From Streptomyces sp. RPA4-2 (lineage in GTDB: Bacteria; Actinomycetota; Actinomycetes; Streptomycetales; Streptomycetaceae), in assembly GCF_012273515.2 (NCBI RefSeq), contig NZ_CP050975.2, positions 1,178,001 through 1,242,000 of the forward strand: a DNA stretch of 64,000 nucleotides, given 5' to 3'. The stretch's first letter is position 1, and each line of letters opens with the position of its first letter. Below the pieces are notes generated by a model. That model was not told the origin of the DNA, searched no databases, and was given only the letters and a program-made list of their open reading frames with translations. Shown here piece by piece: positions 1 through 7,477 of the stretch. Both the position numbers and the translations under genes were made by a program.

Positions 1-1410
1 GTCCGGCGGGACGTCGCCCGCGAGTACGTCCGCGAGGGTGGACTTGCCGACCCCCGAGGGGCCGACCACGGCAAGGTGCTCCCCGTCGTGCAGGGTGAGG
101 TCCAGGGCGTCGAAGACGGGATCCGCGGCGGCTCCGTAGGAGTAGGAGATGCCGCGGAGGCGGACGGACCCGTCGACGGGGCGGTGCCCACGGTTGCCGT
201 CCACGCCGTGCTCCCCGTCCATGATGTCCGCGCCGTCCACGCCGTCCACACCGGTCCGTGGACCGTACGCGTCGACGGAGGTGGGCGGTGGCTGGGAGGC
301 GGCGGCGAGGCGCTCGGCGGCGACGGCGAGGCGCAGCCAGGACGATCCCACGCCCTGGACGAGCAGCCGCAGGGCCGGTTCCAGCGTCCCGGTGAGGTAG
401 GCCAGTACACCCATGACCTCGCCGGGGGTCAGCCCTCGGCGTACCAGGGCCGGGGCCGCCAGGACGACGAGCAGGAGCGGCAGGTGTGCCCCCAGCGCGA
501 CGAGGAGCCGTCGGACGGCTGCCGTGACCGCCAGCGCGCGGTTCGCGCGGACGCCGGCGGCGATGGCGGCGAGCAGATCCTGTTCCGTGGGCCGGCGGGC
601 TCCGCAGGTGACGATGTCACGCAGCGCGGTCAGGGTGTCGGCGCACAGGCGCGCCAGGTCCTCGTCGGCGGCGAACGCCTCTCGCTGGCGCCGCATCGTG
701 ACCGGAGTGGTCGCCGCGAACCCCGTCAGCGCGAGCAGCAGCGGTACGGCGATCAGCGGGGTGGCCGCCGGGGCGAGCATCGCGGTGCCGCCCAGCACGG
801 CCACCGCCGTGAGGGCGAAGTGGGAGACGATGAGCAGCTGTCCGGCGGTGGCGTCGCGAACCGCCTCGACCTGGCGGGTCAGTTGGGCCACGGCCGTGGC
901 GGCGGACGCGTCCGGGCGGCCGCGGGCCGCGACAGCCCGGTGCAGCAGGCCCGACACCAGTCGGCGTACCAGCCGGTCGCGCATCGGCTCGACGACGTGC
1001 GCGAGTTGGGGGTAGGTCTGGCGGGTCGCCCACGCGCCGATCAGCGCCGCCGTCGCGAACACGGCGAGCCAGCACATGGCCTGGCCCGGCCGGTGCTCGA
1101 GGAACCCGCGGTCGACGGCCAGGGCCATCGCCTTGCCGGACACCAGGGCCGGCAGGGCCGACAGCAAGGTCCACGCGAGCAGCCGCAGAATCGCCGGCCG
1201 GCTTTCGGTGAAGGCCGAGCGCAGCACCTCGGTGGCGGCACGGGCGGGCCGCCGCGGGACGGGGTCGGCGGCCGGGGCAGCGTCTTCATGGGCCGCAGGG
1301 GCCGTGCGGGTGACGGGAGTTACGGGGGCGCGTGCGGGTGTGCTCCCCGGTGACGGGCGGCGGGCGGGAGGGTCCGCGGCACGGACCGCCGGTGTCGTGT
1401 CGTCAGTCAC
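1..1410 (-). CDS. ramB: ABC half-transporter of the lanthipeptide cluster, RamB-like (3' end outside window)
   Basis: The minus-strand frame is open from a GTG at 1410 to the left edge, so the gene is cut after about 470 codons. It overlaps the end of the upstream half-transporter by 8 bases (GTGACTGA), which implies translational coupling. After a long Pro/Ala-rich N-terminus there is a six-helix exporter-type membrane domain (roughly residues 75-330). The nucleotide-binding domain begins near residue 425 and has an intact Walker A, GPSGVGKST, about 20 residues before the edge. Position and order match ramB/amfA-type genes that export SapB-like lanthipeptides. The intact P-loop contrasts with the degenerate one in the partner gene, so this half probably carries the ATPase activity. 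Signature and Walker B motifs lie outside the window. Confidence 0.85.
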   Translation of the reverse strand, partial: MTDDTTPAVRAADPPARRPSPGSTPARAPVTPVTRTAPAAHEDAAPAADPVPRRPARAATEVLRSAFTESRPAILRLLAWTLLSALPALVSGKAMALAVDRGFLEHRPGQAMCWLAVFATAALIGAWATRQTYPQLAHVVEPMRDRLVRRLVSGLLHRAVAARGRPDASAATAVAQLTRQVEAVRDATAGQLLIVSHFALTAVAVLGGTAMLAPAATPLIAVPLLLALTGFAATTPVTMRRQREAFAADEDLARLCADTLTALRDIVTCGARRPTEQDLLAAIAAGVRANRALAVTAAVRRLLVALGAHLPLLLVVLAAPALVRRGLTPGEVMGVLAYLTGTLEPALRLLVQGVGSSWLRLAVAAERLAAASQPPPTSVDAYGPRTGVDGVDGADIMDGEHGVDGNRGHRPVDGSVRLRGISYSYGAAADPVFDALDLTLHDGEHLAVVGPSGVGKSTLADVLAGDVPPD

Positions 1411-3247
1411 CGGCGGAGGCCTTCACAGGAGCCGGCCGGGGACCGGGCGTTCCGCCGTCGAGCACGTCACGGTACGCGGCGAGTGGCCAGAGTTCGTCGT
1501 GGGCGGCGACGGCGCGGACGCGGCCCTCGTGGAGCCAGGCGACCCGGTCGGCCGCGGCGGCCACGGTGGCGCGCCGGGTGATGTACAGGACGGTCCGCCC
1601 GGCCGTCTCCTCGCGCAGGGCGCGCAGCGCCGCGGCTTCGGTGGCGCCGTCCAGGCCGCAGGTCGCGTCGTCCAGCACGATCAGCCGGCTGTCGCGGGCG
1701 AACGCTCTGGCCAGGCCGAGGCGCTGGCGTTCTCCGCCGGACAGGACGAGGGAGGACATCGGCGTGCGGTAGCCGTCCGGCAGCCGGCGGATGAAGGTGT
1801 CGGCCTGCGCGGCCCGTGCCGCCCCGCGCAGCCGCCACGGCGGCGGGGGGGCCGGGCCGAGGCCGAGCGCGTCCTGGACCGTGGCGCCGGTCAGCACCGG
1901 GTCGGCGAAGGCGCAGGAGATCGCGGTGGGCAGTTCGTCGGGGTGGATCGTCGTCAGCGGGACGCCGTCGAGCGTGACGGTGCCCTCGTCGGGTTCGGTG
2001 AGGCCCACGGCGAGCGCGGCCACCAGCGAGGTCACCGAGTCGGGGGCGCCCACGAGGGCGGTCCAGGAGCCGTCGGGCACCGTCAGGTCCAGGCCGTCCA
2101 GGGCGACGTCTCCCTGACGGCGTACGACGACGCCCCGCAGTTCCAGACGGCCCGGACCGGCGGGCAGTGGACGGGAGATGCCACCGCGGACCGGCAGGGT
2201 GAGTACGTCGGTGAGCCGGGCGGCGCCCGCCCGGGCCTGGGCGACGTCGAGGAGGCTCTGTGCGGTGCCGAGGCCGCTGAGGCCGATTCCGGTGTAGCCG
2301 AGGGCGGCCAGCAGATCACCGACGCCGAGCCGGCCCGCGGCGACCTGGGTCCCCGCCACGGCGAGGACCGTGAGCTGGGTTGCCGGGGCGAGCAGGCCGG
2401 TGCACCAGGCGGTGCGGCGCTGGGTGTCCCACAGTTCGTGTCCCAGTCTCGACAGGTGCGGCAGGGGGCGCAGGACGCGTTCGATCTCCCGGGTGAGGGT
2501 GGCCGAGGCGGCGATGCTGCGGCTGCCGCTCAGTGCGTCGAGCAGTCCGGACGCCAGTTGGGCCTGGGTCCGCTGGTATCCGTCACCCGCGTGGGTCGTG
2601 CGGCGCAGTTGGCGGCGGATGACCGCGTAGCCGGTGGGCGCGGTGGCCAGGAACGCCAGGGACAGCAGGGGGGAGAGCAGGGTCAGGGCGACGACGGCGA
2701 CGACGGCCATGAGCAGTTGCGCGGCCGAATAGACCAGGGCGGGTGCGGCCAGTGCGGCCTGCGGGGCGCTGGCGGTCAGACGGGCGACGAGGTCACCGAC
2801 CGGCATGCGGGCGACGGCGGCGGGGCCGGCGGCCAGTGTGCGGCGGATCGCCATGGTGCGGATACGGGCCGCCGCGTCGGCGCCGGAGCGCGGGGCGGCG
2901 TACTGGGCGGTGGCCTCGGCGACGGTCAACAGGGACAGAAGGGCGATGAGTCGGTGGCCGGTGGCCGTTCCGGCTCCGCCCAGCGCCTGGTTGACGGCGC
3001 GGGCCAGCAGGGCGGGCAGCAGCAGGGTCGCGGTGGTGCTCGCGGCCACGGCCAGGGCCAGGACCAGCGCCCAGCGTCCGCCCGCGGCCGGCAGCAACAG
3101 GCGTGGCGGCCGGGTCACTTCGGGCCGGTCACCGTCGTCCGGCCGGGTGTCGTCGGCGGTGGGGGGAGCCCGTCGTGTGGAGGGCCGGTCCGGCGAGCCG
3201 GTCGGGGCGGGCTGTGGCGGAGCGGCGTCGGTTCGGTCGCTGTGCAT
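1403..3247 (-). CDS. ramA: ABC half-transporter of the lanthipeptide cluster, RamA-like, degenerate Walker A
   Basis: This is a 614-aa fused membrane/ATPase half-transporter. The start is the ATG at 3247, preceded by GGAGGG at a good distance. Residues 1-50 are a Pro/Arg-rich cytoplasmic tail, about 55-340 the transmembrane domain and about 365-590 the nucleotide-binding domain. The signature LSGGERQRLGLARA is intact. The Walker A position (about residues 399-408) reads VGAPDSVTSL, with no P-loop lysine, and Walker B ends LDDAT where LDEAT is usual. It is therefore probably the regulatory, non-hydrolysing half of a heterodimer with the downstream RamB-like protein. It lies downstream of the precursor peptide gene and two hairpins, as in ram/amf operons. 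Confidence 0.85.
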   Translation of the reverse strand: MHSDRTDAAPPQPAPTGSPDRPSTRRAPPTADDTRPDDGDRPEVTRPPRLLLPAAGGRWALVLALAVAASTTATLLLPALLARAVNQALGGAGTATGHRLIALLSLLTVAEATAQYAAPRSGADAAARIRTMAIRRTLAAGPAAVARMPVGDLVARLTASAPQAALAAPALVYSAAQLLMAVVAVVALTLLSPLLSLAFLATAPTGYAVIRRQLRRTTHAGDGYQRTQAQLASGLLDALSGSRSIAASATLTREIERVLRPLPHLSRLGHELWDTQRRTAWCTGLLAPATQLTVLAVAGTQVAAGRLGVGDLLAALGYTGIGLSGLGTAQSLLDVAQARAGAARLTDVLTLPVRGGISRPLPAGPGRLELRGVVVRRQGDVALDGLDLTVPDGSWTALVGAPDSVTSLVAALAVGLTEPDEGTVTLDGVPLTTIHPDELPTAISCAFADPVLTGATVQDALGLGPAPPPPWRLRGAARAAQADTFIRRLPDGYRTPMSSLVLSGGERQRLGLARAFARDSRLIVLDDATCGLDGATEAAALRALREETAGRTVLYITRRATVAAAADRVAWLHEGRVRAVAAHDELWPLAAYRDVLDGGTPGPRPAPVKASAGD

Positions 3248-3269
3248 GAAGCCCTCCGGGGGAAAGTGG

Positions 3270-3301
3270 CCGGTCCGGGCGGCCGAAGCCGCCCGGACCG
3301 G
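3270..3301 (-). terminator. hairpin between precursor and transporter genes (probable attenuator 1)
   Basis: A perfect 14-bp stem (CCGGTCCGGGCGGC and its complement) closes a 4-base loop. No T-tract follows, as is normal in high-GC bacteria. It lies just upstream of the ramA-like start and would reduce readthrough from the precursor gene. Confidence 0.6.
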
Positions 3302-3314
3302 TTCGTCGGGGGGT

Positions 3315-3343
3315 GCCGGCCGCGCCGAGGTGGCGCGGCCGGC
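3315..3343 (-). terminator. hairpin directly after the precursor gene (probable attenuator 2)
   Basis: A perfect 12-bp stem (GCCGGCCGCGCC) with a 5-base loop starts 8 bases after the precursor stop codon. With the neighbouring hairpin it forms a tandem pair that could keep precursor mRNA abundant relative to the transporter genes. Confidence 0.6.
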
Positions 3344-3350
3344 GGGTGGA

Positions 3351-3476
3351 TCAGAGGCAGAGCAGCGTGCTCACGGTGCTGTTGGTGCAGTTGACGGCGC
3401 TCAGGGAGCTGAGAACGGAGCGGTACTCGAGGATTTCCTCGGGGGTCTCCAGGGCCTGCAGGCTGAGGATGGACAT
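3351..3476 (-). CDS. ramS: SapB/AmfS-like class III lanthipeptide precursor, 41 aa
   Basis: The ATG at 3476 follows a strong GGAAGGGGACC ribosome site. The leader contains LSLQALETPEE, matching the L-x-LQ-x-LE-type leader helix of class III precursors and the LQSMETP region of SapB. The core ends with two rings of the form S-x-x-S-x-x-x-C: SSLSAVNC at residues 23-30 and STVSTLLC at 33-40, separated by TN and followed by one Leu. That is the same 8+2+8+1 geometry as SapB, although the residues differ. The Ser residues would be dehydrated and cyclised onto Cys30 and Cys40 by the upstream LanKC enzyme. The expected product is a surfactant-like morphogen or labionin-type peptide. The identification rests on motif geometry plus cluster context. 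Confidence 0.93.
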   Translation of the reverse strand: MSILSLQALETPEEILEYRSVLSSLSAVNCTNSTVSTLLCL

Positions 3477-3607
3477 GATGGTCCCCTTCCGGGTGGTGGT
3501 GGTGGGTGCTTCCGGCGGTCTGCCGGAACTCTGTGGGCGGCCTGTTTCCCGGGCCGCGGGCGGGATGCGCCGGCGCACTGTCGGACGGTCGGTGCCGTGT
3601 CGGTCGT

Positions 3608-3719
3608 CCGGTGCCAGTCGGTCGACGTCAGTGGTCCGGTGCCAGTCGGCCGGAGCCGGTCGTCCGGTACCAGCCGGTCGGAGCCGGTCGTCCGGTACCA
3701 GCCGGTCGATGTCAGCCGG
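3608..3719. repeat. four tandem copies of a 28-bp repeat between lanKC and the precursor gene
   Basis: Units begin with CCGGT at 3608, 3636, 3664 and 3692, a constant 28-bp period. The two middle copies are the most alike (CCGGTACCAGCC or close variants). A degenerate partial copy precedes the array. The last copy overlaps the lanKC stop codon at 3712-3714. The array is transcribed between lanKC and the precursor and could alter mRNA structure. Confidence 0.8.
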
Positions 3720-6327
3720 TCGGTGTCGGGAGTGCACCGGACGGTGGGCGCTGCCGGGCGGCGTCGGCCTTGGGAGCGACGGGTTCGGCCGGCTCGGTGG
3801 GAACGGTCAGGAAGGGCAGCGTCGGGGTGCCCGCGTACACCGAACCGAGGGCGGTCATGACACCCGCGTTCCCCGTGGCCAGGTCCATGGACAGACGCAG
3901 CAACTGCTCCCCGGGAAAGGCCGGATGGCCCTCGTACGGAACGACGTGCCACAGCAGTCGGCGTACGTGCCGCCGGATCACGCCGGCGCGCTCCGTCGCG
4001 TCGGGATCCAGCAGCGCCTGAAGTCCGATCAGTCCGGCACGGCCGTTGAACAGCCCTGGCTGGACGATGAACTCCGGTACGGCGGCGCGGCCGATGCGTT
4101 CCAGCTGTTCCGCGAGCCCGGCGTCGGGCCGGTGGTTCAGGTGGGCCTGCAGCACCGCGGCGATGCCCGCGCTGCCGGACTCCAGATAGGGCAGGACGCG
4201 GATGCCGTCGTCGACCTGGAGGGTGCCGTCCTCGGCCACCACGCATCGCGCGAGGTCGTGCTCCAGGGCGCGGCCCGCGAGATCGAGCAGGTTGCTGTCG
4301 GCCGCGACCTGGTGCAGGTGCAGCAACAGCAGCGCGGTTCCGCTGGCACCGTGCACGAGGCCGGCCCTCGATCCGTCCGGGGGCGCTGCCCGGTCGAGGT
4401 GCAGTCCGGCGACGGCCCGCTCGGCGGCCTCGACCGCGGCGTCGTAGAGCGTCCGGTCCCCGGTCGTCCGGGCGAAGTTGAGCAGGCACAGCCCGATGCC
4501 GGCCAGACCGCCCAGCAGATCCGGGCCGTATCCCTCGGAATCGTCCTTCATCAGACGGTCCAGCAGGTCCATGGCCTGTTGCCGGTGTCCGAGCAGGTCG
4601 AGGACGTAGGCCACGCCGTGGCCGCCGACCAGCAGACCGGGCCGCAGCGGCCGGCGGTCGACCGCCTTGAGCAGCCAGCCCACATGGGCGGGATCCACCC
4701 GGGCACCGGTCGCGTGGCAGGCCCACAGCACACCCGCCGCGCCGTACGCCAGTCCCAGGCCGTCGTGGGTGAACTGGCTCGGATCGCCGGGGAACAGTCT
4801 GTCGGTTCGGTGCGGGGTGGCGCTGGCCGCTGTCGCCGCCGCCAGTTCGTCGCGCAGCCGGGGCCACGCGGCCGGCTCACCGCTGAACAGCTCGTCGAAC
4901 TGCTCCGCCGGAACCTCGCGCGGGCGGGTCGCGGGCCGGCGGTCGCGCCCCGGCGGCTCCGCGGAGGGCAGCGCGAACCTCTCCCGCGCGGCGGCCCGGA
5001 GCGTTTCCGCCTTGTGCGGGCTCAGTACCGTCAGGGGCAGCAGCGGCATGAAGATCCACAGTCGCAGGGCGGCCAGCGCGTGGTCGTCGACGGCGAACCC
5101 GGTCAGCTCCGGCGGCGCGGCGAAACCCGCCGCACCCAGTGCGGGGCGGACGAACGCGTCGGCGGGCGAGGAGAGTTCGAAGTCCACGAACGCCACCCGG
5201 CCGTCCGGCCGCACGATCAGGTTCCGGGGGTGCAGATCGCCGAAGACGATGCCTCGGGCGTGGATCGAGCGCAGGCCCTCTTCGATGCTGTCGAGGATGC
5301 GCAGCGCCTTCACCCGGTACTCGGCCGTGTCCTCGTCGGTCACCTCGGGGTGGACCAAGGGGTAGTTACGGCCGAACCAGCGGTGCAACGGCTCGCCCTC
5401 GATGTACTCCTGCACCAGGAAGTGGTGTTCCCAGGCGGTGAATCGGCCCAGCACCGCCGGCACGGCGTCCAGTCCGGCCAGCCGGCCGAGCGTCTCGTGC
5501 TCGAGGTCCAGTCGGGTGACCGCGTCGTCGCCCCGCTGGTCGAGGCCGGCATGCGGTCTGGCCTCCTTCAGCACCACCTGCTGACCGTCCGCCGTCCGGC
5601 GGGCCAGGTAGATCCCGCCGCCGTTGGAGAAGTGCAGGGCGCTTTGGACCGTGTAGGGAAAGTCGTCGACGCTCGTCCGGGACGCGGCGGCGAGCGTGTC
5701 GGCGAGTACCGCCGGAACCGGGGCCCAGGGCGGGACCTCGAAGACGGCGGCGCGGACGTCCGGGCGCAGCTTCCCCGACGGCTCACGGAAGGCGAGAACG
5801 AGCTCACCGGTCTCGGAGCGGCAGAACTGTTCGACGAAACCGCCGTAGCGTAAGTACAGAGGTCCCTTGCGCCAGCGCAGATCGCTCAGGATGTACGGTC
5901 CGGGCGCGCCGTCGAGCGCGGCGTCCAGGTTGCTCAGACAGTGTTCCAGCGCCGCGTCGTCGCGAGGGTAGAGCGTGAGGAACTTCCCGCTGGAGGCGCG
6001 GGCCGCGTACTTGGCGTTCTGCGTCTGCACGAGTCCGGGGCTGCGCAGGAACTTGTAGGCGACGCCGTTGTCGAAGCAGTACCGCCGGACCACTTCGAGG
6101 ACGTGCGGGGCGTTGTCGAGGCGGGCCGCGACATGAATCTTCCAGCCCTGTTCGGGCAGTTCGGGCGTCACGGGCTGGAAGCCCACCCACACCTCCCGGG
6201 TGCTGCGCACCCAACCGGGGGGCGCGGCCTCGGTGGCGGCCGGGAATTCCTCCCGCACGGCCCACTGCACGGGCGAGTCATAGAACAGCCGGTCGGCGTA
6301 GGAATACGCCTCGTAACGCATGTCCAT
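3712..6327 (-). CDS. ramC: class III lanthipeptide synthetase LanKC (RamC-like)
   Basis: This 871-aa enzyme dehydrates Ser residues of the precursor by phosphorylation and elimination, then cyclises them. The start at 6327 (MDMRYEAYSYADR) is chosen because GGGAGGG lies just upstream and it aligns with the usual RamC N-terminus; an ATG at 6450 would add 41 residues without support. Residues about 1-200 form the lyase part. About 220-500 form a Ser/Thr-kinase-like domain with VVLKEA as lysine motif, FGDLHPRN as catalytic loop and FVDFE as metal motif. About 550-850 form a LanC-like cyclase domain with GGHG and GLVHG motifs but no visible Cys-Cys-His zinc set, typical of class III. A rare TTA leucine codon at 5851-5853 suggests bldA dependence. 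Confidence 0.93.
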   Translation of the reverse strand: MDMRYEAYSYADRLFYDSPVQWAVREEFPAATEAAPPGWVRSTREVWVGFQPVTPELPEQGWKIHVAARLDNAPHVLEVVRRYCFDNGVAYKFLRSPGLVQTQNAKYAARASSGKFLTLYPRDDAALEHCLSNLDAALDGAPGPYILSDLRWRKGPLYLRYGGFVEQFCRSETGELVLAFREPSGKLRPDVRAAVFEVPPWAPVPAVLADTLAAASRTSVDDFPYTVQSALHFSNGGGIYLARRTADGQQVVLKEARPHAGLDQRGDDAVTRLDLEHETLGRLAGLDAVPAVLGRFTAWEHHFLVQEYIEGEPLHRWFGRNYPLVHPEVTDEDTAEYRVKALRILDSIEEGLRSIHARGIVFGDLHPRNLIVRPDGRVAFVDFELSSPADAFVRPALGAAGFAAPPELTGFAVDDHALAALRLWIFMPLLPLTVLSPHKAETLRAAARERFALPSAEPPGRDRRPATRPREVPAEQFDELFSGEPAAWPRLRDELAAATAASATPHRTDRLFPGDPSQFTHDGLGLAYGAAGVLWACHATGARVDPAHVGWLLKAVDRRPLRPGLLVGGHGVAYVLDLLGHRQQAMDLLDRLMKDDSEGYGPDLLGGLAGIGLCLLNFARTTGDRTLYDAAVEAAERAVAGLHLDRAAPPDGSRAGLVHGASGTALLLLHLHQVAADSNLLDLAGRALEHDLARCVVAEDGTLQVDDGIRVLPYLESGSAGIAAVLQAHLNHRPDAGLAEQLERIGRAAVPEFIVQPGLFNGRAGLIGLQALLDPDATERAGVIRRHVRRLLWHVVPYEGHPAFPGEQLLRLSMDLATGNAGVMTALGSVYAGTPTLPFLTVPTEPAEPVAPKADAARQRPPSGALPTPTG

Positions 6328-7477
6328 TCGAACCCTCCCAAAGTCACGGCGGAATACAGCGGCAACACGTGTCCCGGCGAAACCGGTACGCAACGACGGA
6401 CGACCGCACAGGAAGGCCGATCCCCCGACGGGCCACATTTCCCCCAACAACCCTTGGAGAATAGGGCCCTTGCGCTTGTCGGGGATGTCATGACCCCGAC
6501 GCCATCAAGGTAGGGTCCGGCCGCCACCTCACATCAGAGCGCGTTCACGGCGCATCCACGTACAGAACGCCGCCGCCTGCCGAACAGCGCACGCCCAGCC
6601 GGCCTACACGCGCCCTTCACCCATGCAGCAAAAAGAAACACACCCGCACGTCATACTCACGCTCTTCACAGCACGCGCATGGCAGCTCATAATTCCAGCC
6701 GACTTTCCGATTCTTCGGTACGCGCGTCGCGAAGTGTTCGACGACCGCTGACACGAATGGAGTAACCGCTCGGCGGGTGACTCCATCGGAATCGGAGGTC
6801 GGCAGGCACGCGGCCATTGCCGTTCTCGCGGCACCCGGGCGGCTCTGACCTCCTTTTTTCAGCGGCCCTCCAAGGCCGCACAGGAATCCGACCGCCGGCG
6901 GATTCCACCCGTCGGACGTCACGCCCTTCACGGCGCCGCACCGTCCCGGTTCGAACGCCGCCACGCACTCGCGCGCTTCACATCCGCGGTCGGGCTTTTC
7001 CCGGACATGCTCGCGCCGCCCGCCACCACAACTCGGCCATGACGGCCATGACGGACAGGGAACGGCCTCCTCTCCAGGACAGCAGCGCCACCCCGCGCAC
7101 AACTGCGCCCCCACGCCGGTCCGTTCAATGGCGCCGCACGGCAACCGCTCCGCGACGCCGGGCCAGAGGCGGGGCAAGGCCTGCCGAGGCGAGTGCCGCC
7201 CAACACCACAGTCCGTGAGCGGCACTTGGGCTCACACCCGCCGCCATCACCCATGGCCGTGCGTCCGTGGCCGTGCGTCCCTGGGCCGGCGGCCCGCCGG
7301 AACGGCCACCGGGGTGCTACAGGGGACGGAAAGTCAGCCACTCGACCCACAGATTTAACGACACACCCCTTGATACGCCCATTTCTACGCGCGTAACCTC
7401 AGCCGATCGCAGGGTTCCAGCCTGTCTGACCGCACCTCATGCGCCGTTCGTCCGGCGGACGTTGAAGGAGTCACCCC
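6328..7477. other. 1.15-kb gene-free region between divergent lanKC and nuclease genes
   Basis: No frame here has a convincing start, ribosome site and actinomycete codon bias. Several short overlapping frames exist on both strands, but none resembles a protein I know. Parts (about 6600-6760 and 7330-7400) are less GC-rich than the flanks. The region should hold the lanKC promoter and, near 7340-7420, the promoter of the nuclease gene. I could not place either with confidence. Confidence 0.5.

Noticed and set aside
76..3394. Long plus-strand open frames across the two transporter genes
   Set aside because: They are antisense to clear ABC transporter genes, have Gly/Arg/Gln-rich low-complexity translations and no ribosome sites. 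High GC keeps these frames open.
3608..3719. Possible CRISPR array from four 28-bp units
   Set aside because: The units follow each other directly with no unique spacers and no cas genes are near; it is a plain tandem repeat.
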